A stretch of 64,000 bases of DNA from assembly GCA_020637675.1 (NCBI GenBank), contig JACKKD010000002.1, forward strand, positions 620,001-684,000, given 5' to 3'. This DNA is from Paracoccaceae bacterium. Lineage in GTDB: Bacteria; Pseudomonadota; Alphaproteobacteria; Rhodobacterales; Rhodobacteraceae. Positions 51,483 through 61,459 of this stretch are shown here, piece by piece (position 1 is the first letter of the stretch; every line of letters starts with the position of its first letter). The notes under the pieces were generated by a model, which saw only the letters and a program-made list of their open reading frames with translations, ran no database searches and was not told the DNA's origin. The translations under genes and the position numbers were made by a program.

Positions 51483-52151
51483 TCAAACCCCGGCGAGGAC
51501 GCCGTCGAGAAGCCGGGCGGCCTCCTCGTGGATGTCGGCGAGGGGGGCGCGGTCCTCGCCGGGGAAGAAGCGGGCGCGCGTCGCGGTGGCCATGGGGCGC
51601 GGAGTCTCGATCAGCACGCGGGGGCCGATCTTCGCGGCCTCTGCCTGCCAGCTGCGGGCGAGGGCGATCTGCGCGGCCTTGGTCGCGCCATAGGCGCCGA
51701 AGAACTTCCCGCCCGCGCGCGGATCGTCGGGAAAGAACGCCGTGCCGCCCGTGGTGCGCAGGAGCGGTTCGAGAAGCGGGATCAGCGTCGCCGTCGCGCG
51801 GAGGTTCGTCGCGATGGACTTCTCCATCTCCTTCGCGTCGATCTGCGAGGCCGGTGACAGCGGCGCGGCATGGATCGCGGCATGGACCCAGAGCCCGAGC
51901 CCGCCCCAGCGCGCACCGATGGAGCCCGCGAGGTGTTCCATGGCGCCCGCGTCGGTCACGTTCAGGGGTGCCAGCGTCGCGGTCCCGCCCGCGGCCTTGA
52001 TCCGGTCGTCGAGTTCCTCGAGCCCGCCAACGGTGCGGGCGGCGGCGAGGACATGCCAGCCTCGTGCCCCGAGTGCTGCGGCCAGCGCGAAGCCGAGGCC
52101 ACGGGAGGCGCCGGTGACGAGGGCGAGGCGGGAGGCGGATGGCGCGGTCAT
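51483..52151 (-). CDS. SDR family oxidoreductase
   Basis: 222 residues. VTGASRGLGFALAAALGARG is the NADP loop; the central block has ATNLRATATLIPLLEPLL and the catalytic pair is in FFGAYGATKAAQIALARSW (Tyr and Lys of YxxxK). It belongs to short-chain dehydrogenases of unknown substrate. It is transcribed leftward, divergent from bioY. Unlike the SDR at 43204 it keeps the full catalytic set. Confidence 0.87.
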   Translation of the reverse strand: MTAPSASRLALVTGASRGLGFALAAALGARGWHVLAAARTVGGLEELDDRIKAAGGTATLAPLNVTDAGAMEHLAGSIGARWGGLGLWVHAAIHAAPLSPASQIDAKEMEKSIATNLRATATLIPLLEPLLRTTGGTAFFPDDPRAGGKFFGAYGATKAAQIALARSWQAEAAKIGPRVLIETPRPMATATRARFFPGEDRAPLADIHEEAARLLDGVLAGV

Positions 52152-52208
52152 GGCGCCCCTTTTGCACCGTAGAGGGGCCCGCGCAAGGGGCAGATCTCAC
52201 GGAAGTGA

Positions 52209-52237
52209 TTGACAGGACGCCGCACCGCGGAGAGATT
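52209..52237 (+). promoter_or_regulatory. Possible bioY promoter
   Basis: A perfect TTGACA (52209-52214) is followed after 17 bp by GAGATT (52232-52237), a weak -10. AGAGGAAGGA then precedes the ATG. No BioR-type TTATMKATAA box was found in the 117-bp gap. Confidence 0.4.
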
Positions 52238-52268
52238 GCGCGAAATCTGACAGAGGAAGGAACGCCAG

Positions 52269-52859
52269 ATGACCTTGTCCAAGGCCCTCGTGCCCTCGCA
52301 ATCCCTGCCGGTCCGTGCACTCATGGTTGTCGCCGGCTCGGCCTTCATCGCGCTCGCCGCGCAGATCTCGGTGCCGATGATCCCGGTGCCGATGACGCTG
52401 CAGACGCTGGCGGTGCTGCTGGTCGGGCTGGCCTTCGGTGCGCGGATGGGCGCGCTGACCGTCGTTGCCTATCTCGCCGAAGGCGCGATGGGGCTGCCGG
52501 TCTTCGCGAACGGCGGCAACGGGCTTGCCTTCGCGGGGCCGACGGCCGGCTTCCTCCTGGGCTTCGTCGGGATGGCCTGGATCGCGGGCTTCGCCGCCGA
52601 CCGCGGCGTGAAGGGCGTGGTCGCGACCGCGCTGGTGGCGATGGCCGCCTCGGCGCTCCTCTACGTGCCGGGGGTCGCCTGGGCGATGGTGCTGGCGGAC
52701 CTCGTCGGCCTCGACACCGCGAAGTGGGGTGCGGACAGCTTCGCCTCGGTCTGGACTTGGTACATGGCGCCCTTCCTTCTCGGCGATGCCGTCAAGGCGG
52801 TGATCGCGGCGCTTGTCGTTTCCGGCGGCTGGGCGGCGCTGAAGTCGCGCAGGGCCTGA
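52269..52859 (+). CDS. bioY: Biotin transporter BioY
   Basis: 196 residues with six hydrophobic segments. IPVPMTLQTLAVLLVGLAFG is the BioY signature, followed by TVVAYLAEGAMGLPVFANG and FAGPTAGFLLGFVGMAWIAG. It is the S component of an ECF-type biotin importer; no bioM/bioN partner genes are next to it, so it works alone or with a shared energising module. The supply would serve the biotin-dependent MccAB. It ends in a strong terminator. Confidence 0.94.
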   Translation: MTLSKALVPSQSLPVRALMVVAGSAFIALAAQISVPMIPVPMTLQTLAVLLVGLAFGARMGALTVVAYLAEGAMGLPVFANGGNGLAFAGPTAGFLLGFVGMAWIAGFAADRGVKGVVATALVAMAASALLYVPGVAWAMVLADLVGLDTAKWGADSFASVWTWYMAPFLLGDAVKAVIAALVVSGGWAALKSRRA

Positions 52860-52886
52860 TCCCGATCGGGTCAGCAAGGGACCGGA

Positions 52887-52917
52887 CGCCGCGCCCCAAG
52901 GGGCGCGGCGTTTTGCT
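52887..52917 (+). terminator. Rho-independent terminator of bioY
   Basis: CGCCGCGCCCC-AA-GGGGCGCGGCG (52887-52910), a perfect 11-bp GC stem (innermost pair opens to make the loop), is followed at once by TTTTGCTTT. It lies 27 bp after the bioY stop and just before the end of the convergent DUF1284 gene. Confidence 0.9.
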
Positions 52918-52921
52918 TTGC

Positions 52922-53350
52922 TCAACCTTCCTCGGCGTGAAGCCGGCCAAGTGCGGCCTCGCACATGCCGTAGGGTTCCCATTCGCACCCCGCGCAGAGT
53001 GTCTTCAGGCGCCCCGGCGGCACGTTGTCGCGGATCCGTGCCTTGGCCTCGCCCCAGGTCAGCACTTCGCGCGGTTGAAGATCGAGCGCGGCGGCATGGG
53101 CGCGGTCGAGAACCCTGATCTTCGCCTCGTTGGTGCAAAGCCGTCCCCGGCGCTTGGGGCAGGGGGCGCAGATGTCGTCGGTCGCTCCCGTCACCACGAT
53201 CACCGTCGTATCGCCGCCTGTCGCCCGCAGCCGCCCCATGACGATCGCGTCCATGTTCGCCGTGAAGGAGTCGGAATAGCCCTTGCCCTCGAAGCCCAGC
53301 GAACAGAGGAAATGGTGGGGACGGTAGCGGATCGGGCCGGTGCCGCTCAC
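52922..53350 (-). CDS. DUF1284 domain protein with two Cys clusters
   Basis: 142 residues from a GTG start overlapping the purF stop as GTGA, after GGCGGCGGAG. RYRPHHFLCSLGFEGKGYSDSF is the DUF1284 opening. Two Cys clusters follow: DDICAPCPKRRGRLC (CxxCx7C) and TLCAGCEWEPYGMC (CxxCx7C). With Cys16 these could bind an Fe-S cluster or zinc. The function is unknown. Translation coupling to purF means it is made with the purine enzyme. Confidence 0.85.
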   Translation of the reverse strand: MSGTGPIRYRPHHFLCSLGFEGKGYSDSFTANMDAIVMGRLRATGGDTTVIVVTGATDDICAPCPKRRGRLCTNEAKIRVLDRAHAAALDLQPREVLTWGEAKARIRDNVPPGRLKTLCAGCEWEPYGMCEAALGRLHAEEG

Positions 53351-54807
53351 TCCGCCGCCTTCATCTCGAAACCTTTTGCGATCTGGTCCGCCGGCGCCAC
53401 CGGGTAGTCGCCCGAGAAGCAGGCGTCGCAGTATTGCGGGCAGGTGCCGTCGCGGCCCGCGGCCTCGCCCACGGCGCGGTAGAGCCCGTCGAGCGAGACG
53501 AATTTCAGGCTCGTGACGCCGATCCAGTCGCGCATCTCGTCCTCCGACATGGTGGCGGCGAGGAGCTTGTCGCGGTCGGGCGTGTCGACGCCGTAAAAGC
53601 AGGGCCATGCGGTCGGAGGGGAGGCGATGCGGAAATGCACCTCGGCCGCGCCGGCCTCCATGATCATGTCCTTGATCTTGCGGCTCGTCGTGCCACGGAC
53701 GACCGAATCGTCCACGAGGATCACCCGCTTGCCGCGGATCAGCGCCCGGTTCACGTTCAGCTTGAGCCGCACGCCCATGTTGCGGATCTGCTCGGTCGGC
53801 TCGATGAAGGTGCGGCCCATGTACTGGTTGCGGGTTATGCCGAGGCCGAATGGGATGCCCGACTCGGCCGCGTAGCCGATCGCCGCGGGCGTGCCCGAGT
53901 CGGGGACAGGGCAGACCAGATCGGCATCCACCGGCGCCTCCCGCGCAAGCTCCACGCCGATCTGGCGGCGCGTCTCGTAGACCGAGCGGCCGCCGAGGAT
54001 CGAGTCGGGTCGCGAGAAATAGACATGCTCGAAGATGCAGAAGCGCGATTTCGACGGCGCGAAGGGGCGCGACGAGGCGATCTTGCCATGTTCGATCACC
54101 ACCATCTCGCCGGGCTCGACCTCGCGGACGAACTCTGCGCCGATGATGTCGAGCGCGCAGGTCTCGGACGAGAGGGCAAAGCCGTCGCCGACCTTGCCGA
54201 GAACGAGCGGGCGCACGCCAAGCGGATCGCGTACGCCGATGAGCTTGGTCCGCGTCATGGCGATGACGGAAAAGGCGCCCTCCACCGCCCGAAGCGCGTC
54301 CTTGATCCGCTCGGCAAGCGTCTTCTGCATCGACCTCGCCATGAGGTGGATGATGCATTCGCTGTCCGACGAGGACTGGAAGATGGCGCCCCGCTCGATC
54401 AGTTGCTGGCGGAGCTGGGCGGCGTTCGTCAGGTTGCCGTTGTGGGCGATGGCACAGCCGCCGATGGCGAATTCGCCGAAGAAGGGCTGCACGTCGCGGA
54501 TTGCCGTGGCGCCCTTCGAGCCGGCGGTCGAATAGCGCACATGGCCGATGGCGAGGCTGCCGGGCAGCGTCGCCATGACGTCGGCCTTGGTGAAGTTGTC
54601 GCGGACATAGCCGAAACGCTTGGCGTTGTTGAAGCCTTCGGCCGCGTCATAGCTGACGATGCCGCCTGCCTCCTGGCCGCGGTGCTGGAGTGCGTGAAGG
54701 CCGAGCGCCACGAAGTTTGCCGCGTCATTCACGCCGATGACGCCGAAGACACCGCATTCTTCCTTCAGCTTGTCATCGTCGAAGGGGTGGGCGAGGTGTC
54801 GGCGCAT
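53347..54807 (-). CDS. purF: Amidophosphoribosyltransferase
   Basis: 486 residues from the ATG after GGAGA; an ATG 39 bp upstream lacks a ribosome site. A short propeptide (17 residues) precedes Cys18 in EECGVFGVIG, the glutaminase nucleophile released by processing. VILVDDSVVRGTTSRKI is the PRPP site. Further Cys (CIFEHVYF, AWPCFYG, QYCDACFSGDYP) match the [4Fe-4S] ligands of the Bacillus-type enzyme. It commits PRPP and glutamine to purine synthesis. Confidence 0.96.
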   Translation of the reverse strand: MRRHLAHPFDDDKLKEECGVFGVIGVNDAANFVALGLHALQHRGQEAGGIVSYDAAEGFNNAKRFGYVRDNFTKADVMATLPGSLAIGHVRYSTAGSKGATAIRDVQPFFGEFAIGGCAIAHNGNLTNAAQLRQQLIERGAIFQSSSDSECIIHLMARSMQKTLAERIKDALRAVEGAFSVIAMTRTKLIGVRDPLGVRPLVLGKVGDGFALSSETCALDIIGAEFVREVEPGEMVVIEHGKIASSRPFAPSKSRFCIFEHVYFSRPDSILGGRSVYETRRQIGVELAREAPVDADLVCPVPDSGTPAAIGYAAESGIPFGLGITRNQYMGRTFIEPTEQIRNMGVRLKLNVNRALIRGKRVILVDDSVVRGTTSRKIKDMIMEAGAAEVHFRIASPPTAWPCFYGVDTPDRDKLLAATMSEDEMRDWIGVTSLKFVSLDGLYRAVGEAAGRDGTCPQYCDACFSGDYPVAPADQIAKGFEMKAAE

Positions 54808-54904
54808 CGCGCTGTCTCCGAATCCGGGCAGGGAGTCGCCCCTCATTTAGGGGCAACCGCGCCGCATGTCACGCCCGCGTCACGAAGGGATGCCGCGAAC
54901 TCGG

Positions 54905-55543
54905 TCAGTTCGAGGGGGGCGTGATGGTCTTGGCGCCTGTTCCGTCCGTCGCGGCATCCTCGGTGCCGGTGGCCGGCGCCGTCTGGGTCGGCGCGCCGCA
55001 GTCGCCGACAAGTTCCTGGTAACGCGCGAGAATCCAGCCCGGCGCATCCTGCGGCACCTCCTGGTTCAGACGCTGTTCGAGCGAGGCGAAGATCTTGGCC
55101 GACTGCGAGTTGTCCACCACCGGCACGGTCGAGCCCGAAAGCACGCGCGAATAGACGACGAAGGCGACCGCAACGAGAAGGATGCCCCTGAGGACGCCGA
55201 AGAGGAAGCCGAGCCCCTGGTCGATCCCGCCGAGGGCCGAGCGCTGGACGGCCGAGGCGAAGACCGGCGTGAAGATCGACATGACGATGAGGGAGAGCGC
55301 GAAGACTCCGGCGAAGGCGGCGATGATCGACAGTTCGCAGCTGTCACCCAGGAACTTGTCGAGAACCGGGATCTGCTTGACCAGCGGCTCGGCCTGCGGC
55401 GCGAAGATGAAGGCGAGCACGGCCGCGGCAACCCAGCCGGCGATGGCGAGTACCTCGCGCACGAACCCGCGGCTGTAGGCCAGGATCGCCGACATCAGGA
55501 TGATGACGGCCACAACTGCATCGACGATGGTAAAGCCTTCCAT
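54905..55543 (-). CDS. cvpA: CvpA family membrane protein
   Basis: 212 residues from the ATG after GAGGAGCGAGGGC. Four membrane helices cover about residues 5-23, 31-48, 72-96 and 117-133. FTIVDAVVAVIILMSAILAY and the GGIDQGLGFLFGVLRGILLV block are typical of CvpA. It is often next to purF, as here, though named for colicin V production; its true job in the envelope is unclear. The Pro/Thr-rich C-terminus is cytoplasmic or periplasmic. Confidence 0.92.
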   Translation of the reverse strand: MEGFTIVDAVVAVIILMSAILAYSRGFVREVLAIAGWVAAAVLAFIFAPQAEPLVKQIPVLDKFLGDSCELSIIAAFAGVFALSLIVMSIFTPVFASAVQRSALGGIDQGLGFLFGVLRGILLVAVAFVVYSRVLSGSTVPVVDNSQSAKIFASLEQRLNQEVPQDAPGWILARYQELVGDCGAPTQTAPATGTEDAATDGTGAKTITPPSN

Positions 55544-55560
55544 GCCCTCGCTCCTCGTTC

Positions 55561-56931
<1,371 letters not shown>

Positions 56932-57036
56932 GCGCCCTTCCTGCCCGAAGGCGCGCAGGCCGGCAAGGGGTGAGGGGGCCGCCCCGCCGCGGGGGATGCG
57001 CGCGCGGCAGGGGAATTCGCGGCGGGAAAGCAGGCG

Positions 57037-57483
57037 TCAGCGGGCTGAAACCGGCCTGCGGGCGCGATCCGTGAGGTGCGAGATGGCGAGGCTCGCCAGC
57101 ACGCAGCCGGTAAAGAGGTAGAGGCCCCAGGCGGTCTCCACCCGGCCGACGCCCACGCCCTTTGCGATGACGATGTAGAGCGCGATGAGGAAGACATCGG
57201 CCATGGCGAGCCGGCCGAGCAGGTGCAGCGCGCCAAGAAGGCGTGGCGAGGCGAGGCGGAACTGCACCAGGGCGAGGCCGATGGTCTTGAGATAGGGGGC
57301 GAAGATGGCGAGGAAGGTGACCAGAAGGGCGAGCGCCACGTCCTTTTCCCAGAGCGCCTGAAGCCCGGTGACGACGGAAACCTCGTCGAGATCGAAGAAG
57401 GGCAGGAGCCCGGCCCGGAGGAGCGGCGCGAACCACGAGACCGGAAAGAGCAGGAGAAGCGAGAGGTTGGCAGCGCGCAGCAT
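57037..57483 (-). CDS. PqiA-like (paraquat-inducible protein A) membrane protein, single domain
   Basis: 148 residues, half the length of full PqiA. About four membrane helices; LWEKDVALALLVTFLAIFAPYLKTIGL and GRLAMADVFLIALYIVIAKG are the PqiA family core. There is no N-terminal zinc-ribbon Cys. PqiA-type proteins work with MCE proteins in lipid transport, and mlaEF lie 1 kb upstream in the same direction, which fits an envelope lipid role. The start giving MLRAANLSLLLLFPVSW is the first plausible ATG. Confidence 0.8.
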   Translation of the reverse strand: MLRAANLSLLLLFPVSWFAPLLRAGLLPFFDLDEVSVVTGLQALWEKDVALALLVTFLAIFAPYLKTIGLALVQFRLASPRLLGALHLLGRLAMADVFLIALYIVIAKGVGVGRVETAWGLYLFTGCVLASLAISHLTDRARRPVSAR

Positions 57484-57524
57484 GGCCGCGCTTCTACACT
57501 GGCACCCTCTACGCACCAAGAGCC

Positions 57525-57866
57525 TCAGTAGGTGGCATGCTGACGCCGCCGGCGCAGGAAGATCAGCATCGCGATCCAGATCCAGAAAGAGACCCAGGCG
57601 AGGACCGCAGCCAGCACATGGCCGCGACCGAGCGTGAGGCCACCGTCGCCCGCCCGCCAGAGTGTCACGGCAAGGACCAGGGTGTTGATGGCGATCGTCG
57701 CGACGGAGAAAGCCGCGCCGGCCTGAAGCCATGGCGAGGGTTGCAGGCCGCGGCGGCGCAACGATCCGACCCGACGCAGGGCCGCTCCCAGGCTGACCGC
57801 CGGCGGAACCACGAACAGGGCAGCGAGCAGAAGAAATGCGGGCCAGACGCCCTGAGCCGAAGCCAT
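57525..57866 (-). CDS. Hypothetical three-helix membrane protein
   Basis: 113 residues. Hydrophobic segments at about 9-27, 47-67 and 84-104 alternate with basic loops (RRVGSLRRRG and the C-terminal LRRRRQHATY). I recognise no family. It lies between mlaF and the PqiA-like gene in the same orientation, 41 bp before the latter, so it may belong to the same envelope unit. Confidence 0.6.
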   Translation of the reverse strand: MASAQGVWPAFLLLAALFVVPPAVSLGAALRRVGSLRRRGLQPSPWLQAGAAFSVATIAINTLVLAVTLWRAGDGGLTLGRGHVLAAVLAWVSFWIWIAMLIFLRRRRQHATY

Positions 57867-57930
57867 GTCTCGCCTCCAGCCCCATCCAGATGTGCCGACC
57901 CTAGGGCCTTGCGGGGCAGGAAGTCAATTT

Positions 57931-57974
57931 TGGCGGCGCAATCGGGCGGAACTGTGTCCGTCCCGGCGCCGCCA
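57931..57974 (-). other. Long stable hairpin downstream of mlaF
   Basis: TGGCGGCGC (57931-57939) pairs with GCGCCGCCA (57966-57974). Inside, CGGGCGGA (57943-57950) pairs with TCCGTCCCG (57957-57965) apart from one bulged base, leaving a 6-nt loop. It begins 12 bp past the mlaF stop. On the minus strand it is followed by AAAATT, not a T-run, so an mRNA 3' stabiliser fits better than a classical terminator. Confidence 0.6.
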
Positions 57975-57985
57975 GTCGGCACCAT

Positions 57986-58732
57986 TCAGCGCACGGCCTC
58001 GATCGGCCCCTCGGCCCGGCCGTGGATGAACTGCTGGACGTAAGGATCCGCCGTCGCGTCCATTTCCGTGACGGGTCCGGTCCATTGGATGACGCCGTCA
58101 TGGAGCATCGCCACGCGGTCGGCGATGGCGCGGACGGAGGACATGTCGTGGGTGATGGTCATCGCGGTCGCACCCATCTCGGTCACGATCTCGCGGATGA
58201 GCTGGTTGATGACGCCGGCCATGATCGGGTCGAGGCCGGTCGTGGGCTCGTCGAAGAAGATGATCTCGGGCTCGGCGGCGATGGCACGGGCCAGGCCCAC
58301 GCGCTTCTGCATCCCGCCCGAGAGCTCTGCCGGGAAGAGGTCCGCCGTCTCGGGTTTCAGACCGACGCGGCGCAGCTTCTCGATGGCGATGGCGCGGGCC
58401 TCGTCCTTCGGTCGCTTCAGGGAACCGCGCAGGAGCCGGAAGGCGACGTTCTGCCAGACCGGCAGCGAATCGAAGAGCGCGCCCCCCTGGAAGAGCATCC
58501 CGAATCGCGCGAGGAAGGTGTCGCGCGAGGCGGTTTCGACATCCTCGCCGTCGAGCGTGATGGAGCCGGTGTCAGCGTGAACAAGCCCGAGGATACACTT
58601 GAGAAGAACGGATTTTCCCGTTCCGGAGCCACCGATGATCACCATGCTTTCGCCCGAGGGGATGGTCAGGTTGACCCCCCTTAGCACGCGGTTCGACCCG
58701 AAGGCCTTGTGAACGTCCGTGAGCGTGATCAT
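57986..58732 (-). CDS. mlaF: Mla-type ABC transporter ATP-binding protein
   Basis: 248 residues. Walker A is IIGGSGTGKSVLLKC, the signature LSGGMQKRVGLARAI is the MlaF/Ttg2A form, Walker B is IIFFDEPTTGLDPI, and the switch is MTITHDMSSV. DSLPVWQNVAFRLL is also characteristic of this subfamily. It powers phospholipid movement between the envelope membranes with MlaE. It overlaps mlaE by 4 nt. No MlaD (MCE) gene is adjacent in the window. Confidence 0.93.
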   Translation of the reverse strand: MITLTDVHKAFGSNRVLRGVNLTIPSGESMVIIGGSGTGKSVLLKCILGLVHADTGSITLDGEDVETASRDTFLARFGMLFQGGALFDSLPVWQNVAFRLLRGSLKRPKDEARAIAIEKLRRVGLKPETADLFPAELSGGMQKRVGLARAIAAEPEIIFFDEPTTGLDPIMAGVINQLIREIVTEMGATAMTITHDMSSVRAIADRVAMLHDGVIQWTGPVTEMDATADPYVQQFIHGRAEGPIEAVR

Positions 58733-59511
58733 GCGGAGAAGAAGACCTCCGTCAGGATGTAGTTGGTGGCGAGGATGAGGACCGAGGCGGCGACCACGGC
58801 AGACTTGGTGGCCCGGCCGACGCCCTGCGCGCCGCGGCCCGAATGCATCCCGTAGAAGCAGCCCATCAAGGCGACGATGAAGCCGAAGGCCGCGCCCTTC
58901 CAGAGGCCCGATGCGATGTCGGACCATTCGAGGAATTCGCGGGTGTTCTTGAGATAGGTCGCCGGGTTGAATCCGAGCCGGTTCACCCCGACGAGGTAGC
59001 CGCCGAAGATGCCGATCGAGTCGCCCACGGCGACGAGCACGGGCACCGCAAGGGTGGCGGCAAGGACGCGCGGCACGGTGAGGTACTTCATCGGGTGGGT
59101 GGACAGCGTCACCAGCGCGTCGATCTGCTCGGTCACCTTCATCGTGCCGATCTCGGCGGCGATGGAGGAGGCGACGCGCGCCGCGACCATCAGCCCGCCG
59201 AGAACGGGCCCGAGTTCGCGCACCATGCCGATGGCGACGATGGAGGGCACGACACTTTCGGCCGAAAAGCGCGCGCCGCCCGCGTAGATCTGCAAGGCGA
59301 GCGCCCCGCCGGTGAAAAGCGCCGTCATGCCGACGACCGGCAGGCTGAACCAGCCGATCTGCATCAGCGCGTGAAGGAACTCCTTCGGGTAGAAGGGGGG
59401 GCGGAAGAGGTGGCTCACGGCTTCCACCCCGAAGAGCGCGAGCCGCCCGAGCGTGGCGAGCCCGCCGAGCACGAGGCGGCCGATCGCCGCGACCGGGGCG
59501 AGAATGCTCAT
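58729..59511 (-). CDS. mlaE: Mla-type ABC transporter permease
   Basis: 260 residues, about five to six membrane helices. RELGPVLGGLMVAARVASSIAAEIGTM is the hallmark of the MlaE family, followed by EQIDALVTLSTHPMKYLTVPR. It is the inner-membrane permease for phospholipid trafficking that maintains outer-membrane asymmetry. Its ATG overlaps the alr stop (ATGA) and its stop overlaps mlaF, so alr, mlaE and mlaF form one tightly coupled unit. Confidence 0.95.
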   Translation of the reverse strand: MSILAPVAAIGRLVLGGLATLGRLALFGVEAVSHLFRPPFYPKEFLHALMQIGWFSLPVVGMTALFTGGALALQIYAGGARFSAESVVPSIVAIGMVRELGPVLGGLMVAARVASSIAAEIGTMKVTEQIDALVTLSTHPMKYLTVPRVLAATLAVPVLVAVGDSIGIFGGYLVGVNRLGFNPATYLKNTREFLEWSDIASGLWKGAAFGFIVALMGCFYGMHSGRGAQGVGRATKSAVVAASVLILATNYILTEVFFSA

Positions 59512-60551
59512 GCCGCCGCCTCGTTGTAGCGCCGCGCGTAGCGGGCGCCGAGCGCGGTCAGGACCTCGTAGCCGATGGTGCCGGCGGCGGTGGCGAGGGC
59601 GTCGACGCCCTGGTGCGCGCCGAGGATGTCGAGGGCTTCGGGCACCTCGTCGAGATCGGTCACATCGGCCGCCATCAGGTCCATGGAGACGCGGCCGACG
59701 AGCGGGCAGGCGGTGTCGCCTGCGAAGACGGATGCGCGCCCCGACATCGAGCGGAAGAGGCCGTCGGCGTAGCCGGAGGAGAGGGTGGCGACGCGCGAGG
59801 GGCGGGTTGCGGTCCAGGCGTTGCCGTAGCCCGCGGTTTCGCCGGGCGCCACGTCGCGGACCTGCACCACCGGAAGCGACAGCCGCACCACGGGGCGGGC
59901 CTCGGCAAAGGGGGCGCCGCCGTAGAGGCCGACGCCCGGGCGGGTGACTTCGAAGTGATATTCCGGCCCGAGAAGGATCCCGCCCGTCGCCGCGAAGGAG
60001 CGGGGCACACCCGTGCCGCCGGTCATGCGGCGGAAGGTCCGAAGCTGCGCCGCATTCATCGGATGATCCGGTTCGTCGGCGCAGGCGAGGTGCGACATGA
60101 GGACCCTCGGCCCGCTGGCGAGAAGGCCGGGGGCGAGCGCGCGCCAGTCGGTGTCCTCCATCCCCAGGCGGTTCATGCCGGTATCGAGCTGCACGCCGAA
60201 CGGATGGCCCGGCAGGGCGTCGAGATGCCGGCGCACCTGTTCGGGCGAGTTGAGCATCGGAACGAGCCGCGCCGCTGCCAGCGCCTCGGCATCGCCCGCC
60301 ATGTGGCCGGTGAAGACAAGGATTTCCGGCTCCGGGCCCAGCGCCTCGCGCAGGCGGGCGCCTTCGGCGGCCTCGGCGACGAAGAAGCGCCGCGCGCCGG
60401 CGCGGGCAAGCGCGCGGGCGACGCGGTCCGCGCCCAGGCCGTAGGCATCGGCCTTCACCACCGCGCCTGCCTCGGCATGGCCAAGGGCCGCGAGCGCGCG
60501 CCAGTTGGCGGTGACCGCGTCGAGGTCGATGGTGAGGACTGCCTGCGCCAT
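59508..60551 (-). CDS. alr: Alanine racemase
   Basis: 347 residues from the ATG giving MAQAVLTIDLDAVTANW. The PLP lysine is Lys33 in VVKADAYGLG, HTGMNRLGM-like HPFGVQLDTGMNRLG follows, and AGYGNAWTA and GRVSMDLMAADVTD carry the second active-site Tyr and the conserved Asp. It interconverts L- and D-alanine for peptidoglycan. It is co-transcribed with the lipid-transport genes, an envelope-themed grouping. Confidence 0.96.
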   Translation of the reverse strand: MAQAVLTIDLDAVTANWRALAALGHAEAGAVVKADAYGLGADRVARALARAGARRFFVAEAAEGARLREALGPEPEILVFTGHMAGDAEALAAARLVPMLNSPEQVRRHLDALPGHPFGVQLDTGMNRLGMEDTDWRALAPGLLASGPRVLMSHLACADEPDHPMNAAQLRTFRRMTGGTGVPRSFAATGGILLGPEYHFEVTRPGVGLYGGAPFAEARPVVRLSLPVVQVRDVAPGETAGYGNAWTATRPSRVATLSSGYADGLFRSMSGRASVFAGDTACPLVGRVSMDLMAADVTDLDEVPEALDILGAHQGVDALATAAGTIGYEVLTALGARYARRYNEAAA

Positions 60552-60602
60552 GGCCGGTCTTTTGGCAGGCACGCAGGGCGGAGGCAAGCGCTTTGCAGAC
60601 GC

Positions 60603-61391
60603 TCAGGGAATGTCGCGGAAGTTCCGGTTCCGCTGCCAGATCTTCTCGCCGATCTCGCAGTCGTAAGGCGCCGCGGCCTCGATGCGGATCAGCCGCTCGG
60701 ACGGCGCGCCGGCGATCTCGAGCACGAGCTTGCGGGTGACGGCGGCGGTGAAGTCGCGCCAGTCGGTCACCGGCAGGACGAAGGCGCCGGGCCCGCCGAT
60801 GACGCAACGGGCGTAGTAGGTGTCGAGGTCGTCGAGCCGCCAGATGGCACCCCGCCCGTCATGGGTCATCAGCGGCAGGCCGTTGATCGTGATGCCCTCG
60901 GCGAGGACCCCGTCGCGGGCGAGGGTCACGAGACCGCCCTGATTGTTGGGACCGTCGCCCGAGATGTCAATGACGCGGCGGAGCCCATCGAACTCGTTCG
61001 CGCCGATCAGGAAGGCGCCCGCGCGCAGCGCCGAGGCGATGGAGGTTCGGCTTTGCGTGACCGTGCGGGCTTCGAGAAGCGTCGCGGCGAAGGCGCCGAG
61101 GTCCTCGCGCCCCGCGACCAGCGTCCAGTCACGCACCACCGTCTGGCGATGTTCGCCGGCCCATTCGACGTAAGCCAGCGCGATCCGCCCCGTCATCGTC
61201 CGCCCGAGCGCGGTCGCCACCGCGTCGCTCTTCAGCGCCTCGGCATAGCCACGGCGCTGGATTTCCAGTTCGGCCGGAGACATCGAGCGGGAGACGTCGA
61301 CCAGGAGCAGGAGCTCCAGGTCGACCTCCTCGGCCCGCCCGGCGGAGGCCAGCACGGCAAGGGCAGTCAGCAAGACGAAAACGACGCGCAT
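60603..61391 (-). CDS. Exported DUF1194 (von Willebrand A-like) protein
   Basis: 262 residues. A signal peptide covers about 1-20 (VVFVLLTALAVLASAGRA). A VWA fold begins LELLLLVDVSRSMSPAELE, with the MIDAS DxSxS at about 32-36, and DISGDGPNNQGG is a later metal-site segment. The C-terminal CVIGGPGAFVLPVTDW and FTAAVTRKLVLEI are DUF1194 features. It is a periplasmic protein of unknown partner. It sits between dnaB and alr, 68 bp after dnaB. Confidence 0.87.
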   Translation of the reverse strand: MRVVFVLLTALAVLASAGRAEEVDLELLLLVDVSRSMSPAELEIQRRGYAEALKSDAVATALGRTMTGRIALAYVEWAGEHRQTVVRDWTLVAGREDLGAFAATLLEARTVTQSRTSIASALRAGAFLIGANEFDGLRRVIDISGDGPNNQGGLVTLARDGVLAEGITINGLPLMTHDGRGAIWRLDDLDTYYARCVIGGPGAFVLPVTDWRDFTAAVTRKLVLEIAGAPSERLIRIEAAAPYDCEIGEKIWQRNRNFRDIP

Positions 61392-61459
61392 GAGCGAAGC
61401 GTCCGGCGCGCGGCGGCGGCTGTCCAGTCACTTTCGCGCGGGGTGTGCGCGCGCGCGGG

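Noticed and set aside
51471..51495. GGGTTCAAACCCC resembling a tRNA T-arm
   Set aside because: It lies over the end of an SDR gene, only four of the five stem pairs form, and no acceptor, D or anticodon arm can be built around it.
52152..52268. A BioR box controlling bioY
   Set aside because: No TTAT-centred palindrome of the BioR type is present in the gap.
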